Shown here: positions 14,766 to 23,735 of the stretch, in pieces | How the letters are laid out: the number at the start of each line of letters is the position of its first letter | Position numbering within the stretch: position 1 is the first letter of the stretch | Source of the DNA: Flavobacteriaceae bacterium | GTDB taxonomy: Bacteria; Bacteroidota; Bacteroidia; Flavobacteriales; Flavobacteriaceae | DNA length: 64,000 bases | Assembly: GCA_018401115.1 (NCBI GenBank) | Contig: JAGYKX010000003.1 | Location: 40,883-104,882, forward strand | Direction: 5' to 3' | Notes under the pieces: model-generated | What the model was told of the DNA's origin: nothing | Database searches by the model: none | What the model saw: only the letters and a program-made list of their open reading frames with translations | Translations under genes and position numbers: made by a program

Positions 14766-15728
14766 TTAATTTTGAACCAAATAAACGATTAAACCCCAAA
14801 GGGGTGCGCTTAACACACTCCACATTAAGACTTCCTTCTGCCAAGTTTTAGGGAGTAATTCTGTGGTATTACTCCAAAGAAAAGCCAGGGGAAAAAAAGA
14901 AAACACTAATGCGCTGTGGTTGTCTGCTGGAGAAAAGAGGTAAAGTAGCCCCCCTAAAAATCCGGTCAAGGTCAGTATAGCCAAGCTATTTTTACGCCCC
15001 AATGAAGCCACTTTTGCACTCGCTTTCCTGCTGTAATTCCACAACAACACTAAAGTGCTGATTCCAAAAAAACCAATAATTACTAGGCTCATTTTGGCGT
15101 AAAAACCTTGGGGCTGAACATTAAAAAGATACTGCTTATTGAAAAAAGAACTGAAATTATCTCTAATAACAAACCCCCAAAGCAATGCTGCATACACCAA
15201 AATGGCCCAAAGAATTAATCCCCAATACCTCGGATTGTTCTTGTCGTAAATAAGGAGTGATGCCACTAAAACAAGGAGGTATAATAGGGTCCAATCGTAA
15301 AAATAACTGGCCACCAAAAACCACAAACAGGCTTCAAAAACTTTTCTTCTAGAACGTTGTTTGGTCTTTAAGCTCAAGATACGCCTGAGCCCTAGAAGGA
15401 CAAAAAAGTGAGCCAAAAGGAGGTCTGTATGGGAAAAAATGGCTGGAAAAAAACCACAAAAAATCACGAAATAAAAGAGCGTATAGCTGTGGGTGAGCAC
15501 CAGTTTATTTCTTTTGAGTATAAAGTCTATTAAAAAGATTACGGGAACCAAAAGCGCCAAACCCTTTAAGAAAAAACCAATGTTTTGTAGTAAATAGGCA
15601 CAAAAACCACGGCTGTCTTGTGAACCAATTCCTATAAAGCCCTCAAAAGAAAGTATATAAACAGCCAATAAGAAGGTAAGCAGCAAAAAGTTTACAGGCT
15701 TTGTTTTGCTAAAAATGTGGCTTATCAT
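14766..15728 (-). CDS. DUF6427 family membrane protein
   Basis: 320 residues with about nine to ten hydrophobic helices and short polar loops; no catalytic motif is recognised. It resembles the flavobacterial family DUF6427, found beside DUF6341, purD and DUF4254 in this order in related genomes. Its ATG precedes a minus-strand run with DUF4254 (no gap) and GT9. Role unknown. Confidence 0.75.
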   Translation of the reverse strand: MISHIFSKTKPVNFLLLTFLLAVYILSFEGFIGIGSQDSRGFCAYLLQNIGFFLKGLALLVPVIFLIDFILKRNKLVLTHSYTLFYFVIFCGFFPAIFSHTDLLLAHFFVLLGLRRILSLKTKQRSRRKVFEACLWFLVASYFYDWTLLYLLVLVASLLIYDKNNPRYWGLILWAILVYAALLWGFVIRDNFSSFFNKQYLFNVQPQGFYAKMSLVIIGFFGISTLVLLWNYSRKASAKVASLGRKNSLAILTLTGFLGGLLYLFSPADNHSALVFSFFPLAFLWSNTTELLPKTWQKEVLMWSVLSAPLWGLIVYLVQN

Positions 15729-15842
15729 GAGAAGATTTTATACTTTTGTACGATAAGAAGGTATTTAACTCCCTTCTCAAAGATAAAGTTACGCTAAATA
15801 ATAAAAATTTTGGCCTTGTTTTATCGAGGCTATTTAAAATAA

Positions 15843-16073
15843 ATGATCATGATGATTTCTCTTTTCAAAGCCATTGAAAGTCTCTTTGTAGATTTTTTAT
15901 TCTTACCTTTTGACGCTTTACGCAGTATGGATAATTGGTGGGGAGCCAACGCACTAAACTGGGTTTTTATGCTCATTGGCGCTGCCGCCATGGTATATTG
16001 GATGCTGCAATTAAAAGGATTCAGTGATTCAGGAGAAGAAAACAAAGACGTTTCTGCACACTCTTATATTTAA
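15843..16073 (+). CDS. DUF6341 family small membrane protein
   Basis: 76 residues with one clear membrane helix (about 37-55, WVFMLIGAAAMVYWMLQL) preceded by an amphipathic FLFLPFDALRSMDNWWGAN segment that is characteristic of the family. Three in-frame ATGs (15843, 15852, 15855 region) leave the start slightly open. A -7-like box TACTTTTG lies at 15741-15748. Function unknown; the neighbourhood with DUF6427 and purD is conserved in Flavobacteriia. Confidence 0.8.
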   Translation: MIMMISLFKAIESLFVDFLFLPFDALRSMDNWWGANALNWVFMLIGAAAMVYWMLQLKGFSDSGEENKDVSAHSYI

Positions 16074-16102
16074 TACGCAGGGCCTAACCCATATAACATA
16101 TT

Positions 16103-16133
16103 AAAAAAAGCCCGCTAATAGCGGGCTTTTTTT
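16103..16133. terminator. bidirectional terminator between DUF6341 and purD
   Basis: A7, then stem GCCCGC (16110-16115), loop TAATA, GCGGGC (16121-16126) and T7. The flanking A and T runs let it serve both convergent genes. Confidence 0.9.
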
Positions 16134-16137
16134 GGGC

Positions 16138-17412
16138 TTAATCAAGATCAAAACCTAAATCTTCTCTATAGTATATGTCTTTAAAAGAAATGCTTTTTAA
16201 TCGATCGTAAGACCTGGACAAAGCTTCTTTATAATCGTTTCCAAAACTTGTTACGGCCAAGACCCTTCCTCCGTTGGTTACCACCCTGCCGTTTTGAATT
16301 GTTGTTCCCGCATGAAAAATTAAAGCATCGCTAGGGGTTTCCAAACCTGATATTTCATGCCCCTTTTCATAGGCTTCTGGGTAGCCGCCTGCAACGCTCA
16401 TCACAGTGGTGGCTGTTCTTGGGTCCATTTCTAATTGGATCTGATCTAATGTTTGCTTAGCTACGGCATTGAACACCGCGACTAAATCTGTTTTTAGCCT
16501 AGGCAAGACTACCTCTGTTTCTGGATCACCCAAACGCACATTGTACTCTATGACAAAAGGGTCTTCGCCTACTTTAATCAGGCCAATAAAAATAAAGCCT
16601 TTATAAGGGAGGCCGTCTTTTTCTAAGCCTTGAATCGTAGGTTCCACTACCCTTTTATGAATCTTATCCATAAAGGCTGTGTCTGCAAAAGGTACGGGAG
16701 AAATAGCGCCCATACCACCCGTGTTGAGTCCTGTATCTCCAGCGCCAATTCTTTTATAATCTTTGGCTGTAGGGAGTACTTTATAGTTTTTACCATCTGT
16801 TAAGACAAAACAAGACAGTTCAATCCCGTCTAAAAACTCTTCAATCACCACAGTGGTACTGGCTGCGCCAAATTTAGCGTCTACCAACATGTTTTTCAAT
16901 TCTTCCTTAGCCTTTGCCAAGTCTTCTAAAATAAGCACCCCTTTACCAGCCGCTAAACCGTCTGCTTTTAACACATAAGGAGGCTTCAATGTATCTAAGA
17001 AATTATAGCCCACTTCCAAGTTTTTAGCTGTAAAAGCTTGGTAGGCTGCTGTTGGAATATGGTGACGCATGAGAAATTGCTTTGCGAAATCTTTGCTGCC
17101 TTCTAAGGCGGCAGCAGCTTTCTGAGGGCCTATCACTGGAACATCCGTAAGGGCTGGATCAGCTAGAAAGAAATCGTGTACCCCCAATACTAGAGGGTCT
17201 TCTGGTCCTACAACAACCATTTGAATGTCATGGGTCAAGACCGCTTCCTTAATAGCTGGAAAATCGGTGACACCAATCGCTAAATTAGTCGCTATCTGAG
17301 CCGTTCCTGCATTTCCAGGAGCTACAAACAACTGGGTAGGAGTTTGGCTTTCTTTAAGCTTCCATGCAATGGTGTGTTCACGCCCTCCGGCGCCTAGAAT
17401 GAGAATATTCAT
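16138..17412 (-). CDS. purD: phosphoribosylamine--glycine ligase
   Basis: 424 residues from the ATG at 17412. An upstream ATG at 17439 would add nine residues before the conserved beginning MNILILGAGGREHTIAWKL, so I prefer the internal start. ATP-grasp family motifs are present: GGREH near the N-terminus, KADGLAAGKGV in the ATP-grasp core, EEFLDGIELSCFV, and metal-binding FIEYNVRLGDPE-like sequence (VIEYNVRLGDPETEVVLPRL). It catalyses the second step of purine synthesis, making glycinamide ribonucleotide. It ends a long minus-strand run after the sugar genes (60-base gap), and may also have its own promoter (TATTTTTA about 20 bases upstream). Confidence 0.97.
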   Translation of the reverse strand: MNILILGAGGREHTIAWKLKESQTPTQLFVAPGNAGTAQIATNLAIGVTDFPAIKEAVLTHDIQMVVVGPEDPLVLGVHDFFLADPALTDVPVIGPQKAAAALEGSKDFAKQFLMRHHIPTAAYQAFTAKNLEVGYNFLDTLKPPYVLKADGLAAGKGVLILEDLAKAKEELKNMLVDAKFGAASTTVVIEEFLDGIELSCFVLTDGKNYKVLPTAKDYKRIGAGDTGLNTGGMGAISPVPFADTAFMDKIHKRVVEPTIQGLEKDGLPYKGFIFIGLIKVGEDPFVIEYNVRLGDPETEVVLPRLKTDLVAVFNAVAKQTLDQIQLEMDPRTATTVMSVAGGYPEAYEKGHEISGLETPSDALIFHAGTTIQNGRVVTNGGRVLAVTSFGNDYKEALSRSYDRLKSISFKDIYYREDLGFDLD

Positions 17413-17472
17413 GAGGGTAAAATTTTTGTAAAAATACACTTTGTAAAAGAAACCCTTTGGCTCTCCGTAAAT

Positions 17473-18465
17473 TTATTTAAAGTCTCTGTGTGCCTTAGCG
17501 TTTAGTTCTTCCAAAGGCAGGGACTTAAAATAGTCAAAAACTTTGGCAATCCCCTCTTTCCTAGATACTTTAGGGGTCCAATCCAGCACTTTTTTAGCGA
17601 GTGAAATATCTGGTTTTCGTTGGAGTGGGTCGTCCTGAGGAAGGGGCTTAAAGACTATTTTTTGATCTGTACCGCTGAGGCGTTGAATTTCCTGAGCAAA
17701 TTCTAGAATAGACGTTTCGTGAGGGTTTCCAATATTGACAGGCTCCGCATAATCAGACATAAGTAAGCTATAAATGCCGGCTACCTGATCTGAAATATAA
17801 CAAAACGACCTGGTCTGGCTTCCATCACCAAATACAGTAAGGTCTTCTCCCCGGAGTACCTGTCCCATAAAAGCAGGGACTACCCTTCCGTCATTGAGCC
17901 TCATTCTAGGGCCGTAAGTATTAAAGATTCTCACAATACGGGTCTCTAGTAAGTGAAAACGATGGTAGGCCATGGTAATAGATTCCATAAAGCGTTTAGC
18001 CTCGTCATAGACGCCCCTAGGTCCTACAGGGCTAACATTCCCATTGTAGTCTTCTGTTTGTGGGTGTACCAAAGGGTCTCCGTACACTTCTGAGGTAGAA
18101 GCAACTAAAATTCTGGCGTTTTTCTCCTTGGCCAAGCCTAATAAGTTGTGAGTGCCCAAGGCGCCTACTTTTAGGGTTTCTATGGGTATTTTCAGATAGT
18201 CAATAGGACTTGCAGGAGAAGCGAAATGTAAGATATAATCCAATGCACCAGGCACGTGTACAAAAGTGGTGACGTCGTGGTGGTGAAACTCAAAATTGGG
18301 CAAAGAGAACAGGTGGGAAATATTTTTTAAATCTCCTGTGATCAGGTTGTCCATTCCAATGACATGAAAGTCCTTTGCTATAAAAAAATCACAGAGATGA
18401 GACCCTAAAAAGCCCGCAGCTCCAGTGATTAAAATTCTTTTTTTTGTCAGTGTTGTATGCGTCAT
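17473..18465 (-). CDS. UDP-glucuronate decarboxylase-like NAD-dependent epimerase/dehydratase
   Basis: About 330 residues from the ATG at 18465. It is an extended short-chain dehydrogenase: GAAGFLGSH nucleotide motif, catalytic YDEAK (Tyr-x3-Lys) preceded by [10 protein letters not shown], and [10 protein letters not shown]. The blocks [11 protein letters not shown] and NDGRVVPAF are hallmarks of the UDP-glucuronic acid decarboxylase group (UDP-xylose formation). It lies 14 bases... downstream of rfbD in the same direction, so xylose or a related sugar may join rhamnose in the surface polysaccharide. Substrate specificity is not proven by sequence alone. Confidence 0.82.
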   Translation of the reverse strand: MTHTTLTKKRILITGAAGFLGSHLCDFFIAKDFHVIGMDNLITGDLKNISHLFSLPNFEFHHHDVTTFVHVPGALDYILHFASPASPIDYLKIPIETLKVGALGTHNLLGLAKEKNARILVASTSEVYGDPLVHPQTEDYNGNVSPVGPRGVYDEAKRFMESITMAYHRFHLLETRIVRIFNTYGPRMRLNDGRVVPAFMGQVLRGEDLTVFGDGSQTRSFCYISDQVAGIYSLLMSDYAEPVNIGNPHETSILEFAQEIQRLSGTDQKIVFKPLPQDDPLQRKPDISLAKKVLDWTPKVSRKEGIAKVFDYFKSLPLEELNAKAHRDFK

Positions 18466-18488
18466 ATTGAACAAACTTTATAAGGGTA

Positions 18489-19487
18489 TTAAGCGGTCTT
18501 TAGTATGCTGAGCACCTCAGCTAAGGCTTCTTTCCAATGTCTCGCTTTTAGATCTAGTGTGTTTTCTAATACGCTATAGTGAGGGCGAGGCGCTGGTGCT
18601 GCGAAATCTTCTGTGCTAATGGGTTTTACTGTAATGGGTAAGTTGCGCTGTTCAAAAATAGCGCCAGCCAACTGAGCCCAATGGGCAGGGCCTGTATTGC
18701 TAAAATGGTGTATGCCATAAGGAGGGGCCTTTGTAGCTATCAGTAAGATTAAAGCTCTGGCCAAATCTAAGGCAGAGGTAGGGCAGCCAAATTGGTCTGC
18801 CACCACAGAAATAATTGGAGGTATACGATCTGAGGTTTGCAGATTTGGTTCCGATATAAAAGAAAGTCTTTCCTGCGCCAAACGCAACATAGTTTTAACA
18901 AAGTTGTGCCCAAAAGGACTAAATAACCAAGAAGTGCGCACAATATAATGAGGTCCTGAAGCGCCTTGTACCGCTTTTTCCCCTGCCGCTTTAGAGCGGG
19001 CATATACGCCTTTTGGGGCAACGGAATCTGAGGGAGTAAAAGGTTTTTGATGGGTGCTTTTTCCGCCAAATACAAAATCTGAAGAGATATAAACAAAGAG
19101 AATATTTCGCTTGGCGCAGGCTTGTGCTAGCAGCGCAGTGGCGGTTTCATTCACGTAAAAAGCGGCTTGTTCGTCTGATTCTGCTGCGTCTACCTGAGTA
19201 TATGCTGCGGCGTGTACGAAGGCCTTGGGCTTATGCTCCTCTATAAGCCTGTCAATGTCCTGAGAAAGACTTTCTCTGAAGTTTAAATCTAGCTGGTCTC
19301 TGTCTAAAAAAATATAATCATGTCCTGCCGTAAAAGCAGTCTTTTGCTCATGAGTGGGAGTACTGTTTAAAACAGCAGAAGACTTTTGATGGGTAAGCTC
19401 ATGTTCTAAAATATACCGCAAAGACTGTCCCAACTGGCCACTAGCGCCCGTGACTAAGATCCTATCTTTTTGTAGAAACTCCCCCAT
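18489..19487 (-). CDS. rfbD: dTDP-4-dehydrorhamnose reductase
   Basis: 332 residues of RmlD type: GASGQLGQSL at the N-terminus, ISSDFVFGGKS, the catalytic YARSKAAGE (Tyr-x3-Lys) and VRTSWLFSPFGHNFVKTML. It reduces the 4-keto sugar to dTDP-L-rhamnose, the last step of the pathway. It is somewhat longer than typical (about 290-300) because of an insertion around residues 33-60, rich in polar residues. The start overlaps the rfbC stop as TAATG, indicating translational coupling. Confidence 0.92.
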   Translation of the reverse strand: MGEFLQKDRILVTGASGQLGQSLRYILEHELTHQKSSAVLNSTPTHEQKTAFTAGHDYIFLDRDQLDLNFRESLSQDIDRLIEEHKPKAFVHAAAYTQVDAAESDEQAAFYVNETATALLAQACAKRNILFVYISSDFVFGGKSTHQKPFTPSDSVAPKGVYARSKAAGEKAVQGASGPHYIVRTSWLFSPFGHNFVKTMLRLAQERLSFISEPNLQTSDRIPPIISVVADQFGCPTSALDLARALILLIATKAPPYGIHHFSNTGPAHWAQLAGAIFEQRNLPITVKPISTEDFAAPAPRPHYSVLENTLDLKARHWKEALAEVLSILKTA

Positions 19488-20029
19488 TATAAAATATCTT
19501 TTAAAAGCGGGAGGGCTTGGTCTTTTTCAGATAATAAAGGGGTTCTGTCTCCAAGGCCCCAATCGATATTTAGGGAAGGGTCTGCGTAATATATGCCGCC
19601 CTCATGGTCCTTTTGGTAAGGCGCGTCACAGGCGTACACCACTGTAGCGGTATTGGTCAATACAGAAAATCCATGTGCAAAACCCTTGGGTATATAGAGC
19701 TGCTTGAGGTTTAAAGCACTTAAATTAGTGCGGTGGTGCATACCATAGGTAGGAGAATCCGGCCTTAAATCTACCACCACATCTATAATGTCTCCTTCTA
19801 GCACCCGAACCAATTTGGCTTGTGCATAGTCTCCTTTTTGGTAATGAAGCGCCCTAATCGTTCCTTTCACAGAAGTAGACTGATTCTCTTGGGCTACCTC
19901 AAAAGAAATTCCAGTAGCCTCGAGAAAGTGAGTCTTATTAAAGGCCTCAAAAAAAGAGCCGCGGGCGTCTTTAAATAGGGTTGGAATTATTTCAAAACAA
20001 CCTTTTAATGGGGTTTCTATATAGGCCAT
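19487..20029 (-). CDS. rfbC: dTDP-4-dehydrorhamnose 3,5-epimerase
   Basis: 180 residues of the RmlC cupin family. GCFEIIPTLFKDARGSFFEAFN is the typical beginning, RALHYQKG holds the catalytic histidine, and GFAHGFSVL is the conserved later block. It epimerises C3 and C5 of the 4-keto-6-deoxyglucose intermediate. It lies between rfbA (54-base gap) and rfbD (1-base overlap). Confidence 0.95.
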   Translation of the reverse strand: MAYIETPLKGCFEIIPTLFKDARGSFFEAFNKTHFLEATGISFEVAQENQSTSVKGTIRALHYQKGDYAQAKLVRVLEGDIIDVVVDLRPDSPTYGMHHRTNLSALNLKQLYIPKGFAHGFSVLTNTATVVYACDAPYQKDHEGGIYYADPSLNIDWGLGDRTPLLSEKDQALPLLKDIL

Positions 20030-20083
20030 ACCAGAAGGGGTTTTGCCATTAAGGTCACGTTCATAGTGTTTTTATTCATGATG

Positions 20084-20944
20084 CTATTGGAGGTTTCTCA
20101 ATAAATTTTTTCCATAGCCGCTTTTTTCAAGTGGTTTTGCTAAGGCAATAAAAGCATTTTTGCTTATATAGCCCATTTCATAAGCCGCCAACTCTATGGA
20201 TCCTACACTGAGTCCCTGTCTGGTTTCTATCACTTCTACAAACTGAGCTGCATGTCTAAGAGAATCAAAGGTGCCTGTGTCTAGCCAGGCGATTCCTGCG
20301 TCTAATTTTTGAACATTTAATTTTCCCTGTTTTAAGTAAGCGCTGTTAATATCTGTGATTTCTAATTCTCCCCTTTGACTGGGTTGAATAGACTTTGCAA
20401 TGGCCACTACCTCAGCATTGTAAAAATAGATTCCCGGTACTGCAAAATTAGAAGCCGGATGCGCTGGTTTTTCTTCTATAGAGAGCACCTTATGGTCTTG
20501 GTCAAAAGTCACTACCCCATAACGCTGTGGGTCTTGAACAGGGTAAGCAAAAATAGTCCCTCCTTGAGGGTTTTTAGACGCTTGTAGGGTTTTTGATAAA
20601 CCACTTCCATAAAAAATATTGTCTCCTAAAATGAGGGCAACGTCTGAATCCTCAATAAAGGATTCTCCAATAATAAATGCCTCCGCCAATCCATTTGGCG
20701 CCTTTTGAACCGCATAAGAAAACTGACAGCCCAAGGCACTTCCGTCTCCCAATAACTGTTTAAAAAGCGGCGCATCTGTAGGAGTGGTAATGATTAAGAT
20801 CTCCCGAATACCCGCGTACATTAGGGTAGAAATAGGGTAGTAAATCATGGGTTTATTATACACAGGCATGAGTTGTTTACTTACCGCCAAAGTAATGGGG
20901 TGTAGTCTGCTTCCGCTCCCGCCTGCTAAAATAATACCTTTCAT
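20084..20944 (-). CDS. rfbA: glucose-1-phosphate thymidylyltransferase
   Basis: 286 residues, the usual RmlA length. The signature [26 protein letters not shown] loop and [12 protein letters not shown] are present, followed by [11 protein letters not shown] with the metal-binding Asp and [12 protein letters not shown]. It makes dTDP-glucose, the first step of dTDP-L-rhamnose synthesis. It follows rfbB with a 68-base gap. Confidence 0.96.
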   Translation of the reverse strand: MKGIILAGGSGSRLHPITLAVSKQLMPVYNKPMIYYPISTLMYAGIREILIITTPTDAPLFKQLLGDGSALGCQFSYAVQKAPNGLAEAFIIGESFIEDSDVALILGDNIFYGSGLSKTLQASKNPQGGTIFAYPVQDPQRYGVVTFDQDHKVLSIEEKPAHPASNFAVPGIYFYNAEVVAIAKSIQPSQRGELEITDINSAYLKQGKLNVQKLDAGIAWLDTGTFDSLRHAAQFVEVIETRQGLSVGSIELAAYEMGYISKNAFIALAKPLEKSGYGKNLLRNLQ

Positions 20945-21012
20945 TTTCTTTTATTTAAAGGGTTTTAGGCTGCTTTATGGCGCCTCAAACCCTATCGCTA
21001 AAATAACACTTT

Positions 21013-22059
21013 CTATTCCGATTTGTATTGGTTTTCATAATAGGATTTGTAAGCGCCAGAAGTAACCTGACTTAACCAATCTGGATTTTCTAAATACCAT
21101 GCAATGGTAGCGGCCAGTCCAGCTTCAAAAGTATGGGCTGGTGTCCAACCCAAGCTTCGCTCTATTTTGCTAGCGTCTATGGCATAACGAAGGTCGTGTC
21201 CCGGACGGTCTTTTACAAAAGTAATCTGCTTTTGTGCCGTTCCTTGGGGCCTGTTTAAGCGGGCATCCATTTGGTCGCACAAAAGGCGAATAAGGTCTAT
21301 ATTGGTATATTCATTGTGCCCCCCTATGAGATAGGTTGCTGCATTTTCTCCCTGATGGTAGACCTGATCTATGGCCAAGGCGTGGTCTTTAACATACAAC
21401 CAATCCCTGGTGTATAAGCCATTACCGTAAATAGGGAGTTCCTTGCCTTCTAGGATATTGTGAATACAAAGCGGGATGAGCTTTTCTGGAAAATGATTGG
21501 GGCCGTAATTATTAGAGCAATTAGAGATTACATAGGGCAAACCATAGGTTTCTCCATAAGCGCGCACCAAATGATCTGCGCTTGCCTTTGAGGCGGAGTA
21601 AGGGGAATTAGGCGCGTATGGGCTTTCTTCTGTAAAATAGCCCTCACTTCCCAAAGCGCCAAAGACCTCATCGGTACTGATCTGATAAAAGCGTCTTCCC
21701 TCAAAGGATTTCCAATGGGTCTTGCAAGCGCTTAAAAGCACTGCTGTGCCTTTAATGTTAGTATCTATAAAAGCCATAGGATCTTTAATGGAACGGTCTA
21801 CATGACTTTCTGCTGCGAGGTGAATAACCCCTTTAATGTCGTGTTTTGTAAAAAGGCGGTCTAAAAGCGAACTGTCTGTAATACTTCCTTTTACAAAGGT
21901 ATAATTGGGCAACTGCTCTATATCTTTGAGGTTTTCTAAATTACCTGCATAAGTCAGTGCATCTAAATTAATAATATGGTAGTCAGGATATTTTTGAACA
22001 AACAAACGCACCACATGAGATCCAATAAAACCAGCGCCACCTGTAATGAGTAATGACAT
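21013..22059 (-). CDS. rfbB: dTDP-glucose 4,6-dehydratase
   Basis: 348 residues: GGAGFIGSHVVRLF, HLAAESHVDRSI, STDEVFGALG, catalytic YSASKASADH and NCSNNYGPNHFPEKLIPL. These are the full set for RmlB. It forms the 4-keto-6-deoxy intermediate. With rfbA, rfbC and rfbD it makes the rhamnose pathway complete. It starts 2 bases after the DUF6909 stop. Confidence 0.96.
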   Translation of the reverse strand: MSLLITGGAGFIGSHVVRLFVQKYPDYHIINLDALTYAGNLENLKDIEQLPNYTFVKGSITDSSLLDRLFTKHDIKGVIHLAAESHVDRSIKDPMAFIDTNIKGTAVLLSACKTHWKSFEGRRFYQISTDEVFGALGSEGYFTEESPYAPNSPYSASKASADHLVRAYGETYGLPYVISNCSNNYGPNHFPEKLIPLCIHNILEGKELPIYGNGLYTRDWLYVKDHALAIDQVYHQGENAATYLIGGHNEYTNIDLIRLLCDQMDARLNRPQGTAQKQITFVKDRPGHDLRYAIDASKIERSLGWTPAHTFEAGLAATIAWYLENPDWLSQVTSGAYKSYYENQYKSE

Positions 22060-22061
22060 AA

Positions 22062-23735
22062 CTAATTGTTTAAGATTTGGGTGAGTATTTTTTCTGTAAT
22101 GAGGTAGGTAGGTTTTACCCCTGTAGTACCAAGCCCTCCAGAGGCTAGTGTACTACCTGTTTCCAATGGGTTGTCTGAGGCGTAATACGCGTAATTCACT
22201 TCTACGTCTTCACGAATGCTCCTGCGTACCCTAGAAGCAGACTGTATGGCTTTTTGATAATGCACCCCTTCCATCTCTAAGCCAATCACATTCCAAGTAG
22301 ACTCGTGAAAGTAGGTCAAAATGTCTTTGTTCTGAAGCGATGTTCCTAAAACAGAAATCATAGCGCCTTCTAACACCAGTAGATCATGGCCTTCAAAATC
22401 TGCCGCACAAAGCTGGTTTTTAAAGGGATAGTTGTCTGCAGAACCCTCAAAAATATGGGCATTTGGAATCATTAAATCTCCTTTTCCTCCTTCTAAAATT
22501 CCTGCTTTCCCCATGATAGAGATAGAGTGAACATCTAAAAATAAAGGAGTTTTTCTATTCACTTTGTAGGGCTTTAACAGCTCGTCCATAGTCTCATAGG
22601 CCTGCTCTCCAAAGGCGTAATCCATTACAAAAATAACAGGCGCTTTTGCTGGGTCTTTAAATGCAGGCAGAAAATGGCTCTGTCCGGCTGCTTTGGCTAA
22701 ATCAAATATTTGTGTGTCTATATTGGTCCCGGATTGGTCTGGGATAAAGGTCATTCCATGGGCTGCAGCAAATTCAGTAACCTGAGCCCTAAGAGACTCG
22801 TTTTCTGCTGCACTTAGAGCTTCATATATGGCTAGATCGCTGCTTTTTTCAAAGGCTTTGCCCAAAGCTTTCCTCGCGAAAAGGGCATTCATAACAGAAT
22901 GCATATTAGCGCTAATAATGTGCAAAGGACGGCCCAAAAGGTCTTGTTTTATGAGCGATTCTTTAATGGCGTTAGCCCATTTTTCACCATGGATATGGTG
23001 GCCCAAACGCTCCCTGAGTAGTGGGCTAAAGGTAATGGTGCGCTTTTCTCCTGTGGTCTCTTCTTCAATAGCCAAATTCCCCAACCAGTAAATCACTTTT
23101 AAAAAGCGCTCTGGTTGTGCTTTAGTCGCTAACTTTTTATGCATCTCTGAGACTTCTAGAAAAGAACGTCCCAGAAAATTAGACATATGAATTAAGGCTG
23201 TTTCACGTTCGGCTACAGTGAGTTTTCCTTTGACAATGGCCTCTGAAAACTTGGTCCAATCTCTGGTCGTTTTCTGACTGTCTTCTAAGTAAACACGCTT
23301 TAAAATCTTGTGTGATTCTATAAACAAGAAGGTCAGGTGGGTGAGAATATCGTAAATATCCGAACGGCCTCTAGTAATTTCTACATTCATTTGCTCGTGG
23401 TCTATCCTAAAGCAATTCCTGCGCCTTTTTGGGGGCACAATCGCTTTAAAATGGGCTGCACCATAACCTTCATCTGAGGTAAGGTTTATAAAACGACACT
23501 CTTCAATCCCTTCCGGCAATCGTTCCAACACATAGATGAGCCCGTTGAGCTCTGCCTTTTCCTCTGCTATACTTCCGTAAATTTCGGGCCTGAGTTGTAA
23601 GAGGGCATTTCTTAGGGTTTCTCCAGAAACCCCCATCGGCTTGTAAAAGCCCCTATTAAATAGGTGCCTCATGGTAATATAAATACGCTCAATCGCGTTG
23701 GTAGACTCTCTGGCCCTAGTGTTCTTGTTAGACAT
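22062..23735 (-). CDS. DUF6909 family protein, function unknown
   Basis: 557 residues, soluble, no signal peptide or membrane helix. It resembles a Bacteroidota-specific conserved family (DUF6909). Visible features are an N-terminal ERIYITMRHLFNRGFYKPMGVSGE block and a C-terminal half that looks like an alpha/beta nucleoside-phosphorylase-type fold: PVIFVMDYAFGEQAYE, SISIMGKAGILEGGKGDLMIPNAHIFEG, and GLEMEGVHYQKAIQSA. The GLEMEG segment resembles the active-site ME-x-E region of purine nucleoside phosphorylase/nucleosidase enzymes; this is a loose similarity seen by eye. Its start overlaps the GH3 stop by 8 bases and rfbB follows after 2 bases, so it is an operon member. Confidence 0.7.
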   Translation of the reverse strand: MSNKNTRARESTNAIERIYITMRHLFNRGFYKPMGVSGETLRNALLQLRPEIYGSIAEEKAELNGLIYVLERLPEGIEECRFINLTSDEGYGAAHFKAIVPPKRRRNCFRIDHEQMNVEITRGRSDIYDILTHLTFLFIESHKILKRVYLEDSQKTTRDWTKFSEAIVKGKLTVAERETALIHMSNFLGRSFLEVSEMHKKLATKAQPERFLKVIYWLGNLAIEEETTGEKRTITFSPLLRERLGHHIHGEKWANAIKESLIKQDLLGRPLHIISANMHSVMNALFARKALGKAFEKSSDLAIYEALSAAENESLRAQVTEFAAAHGMTFIPDQSGTNIDTQIFDLAKAAGQSHFLPAFKDPAKAPVIFVMDYAFGEQAYETMDELLKPYKVNRKTPLFLDVHSISIMGKAGILEGGKGDLMIPNAHIFEGSADNYPFKNQLCAADFEGHDLLVLEGAMISVLGTSLQNKDILTYFHESTWNVIGLEMEGVHYQKAIQSASRVRRSIREDVEVNYAYYASDNPLETGSTLASGGLGTTGVKPTYLITEKILTQILNN

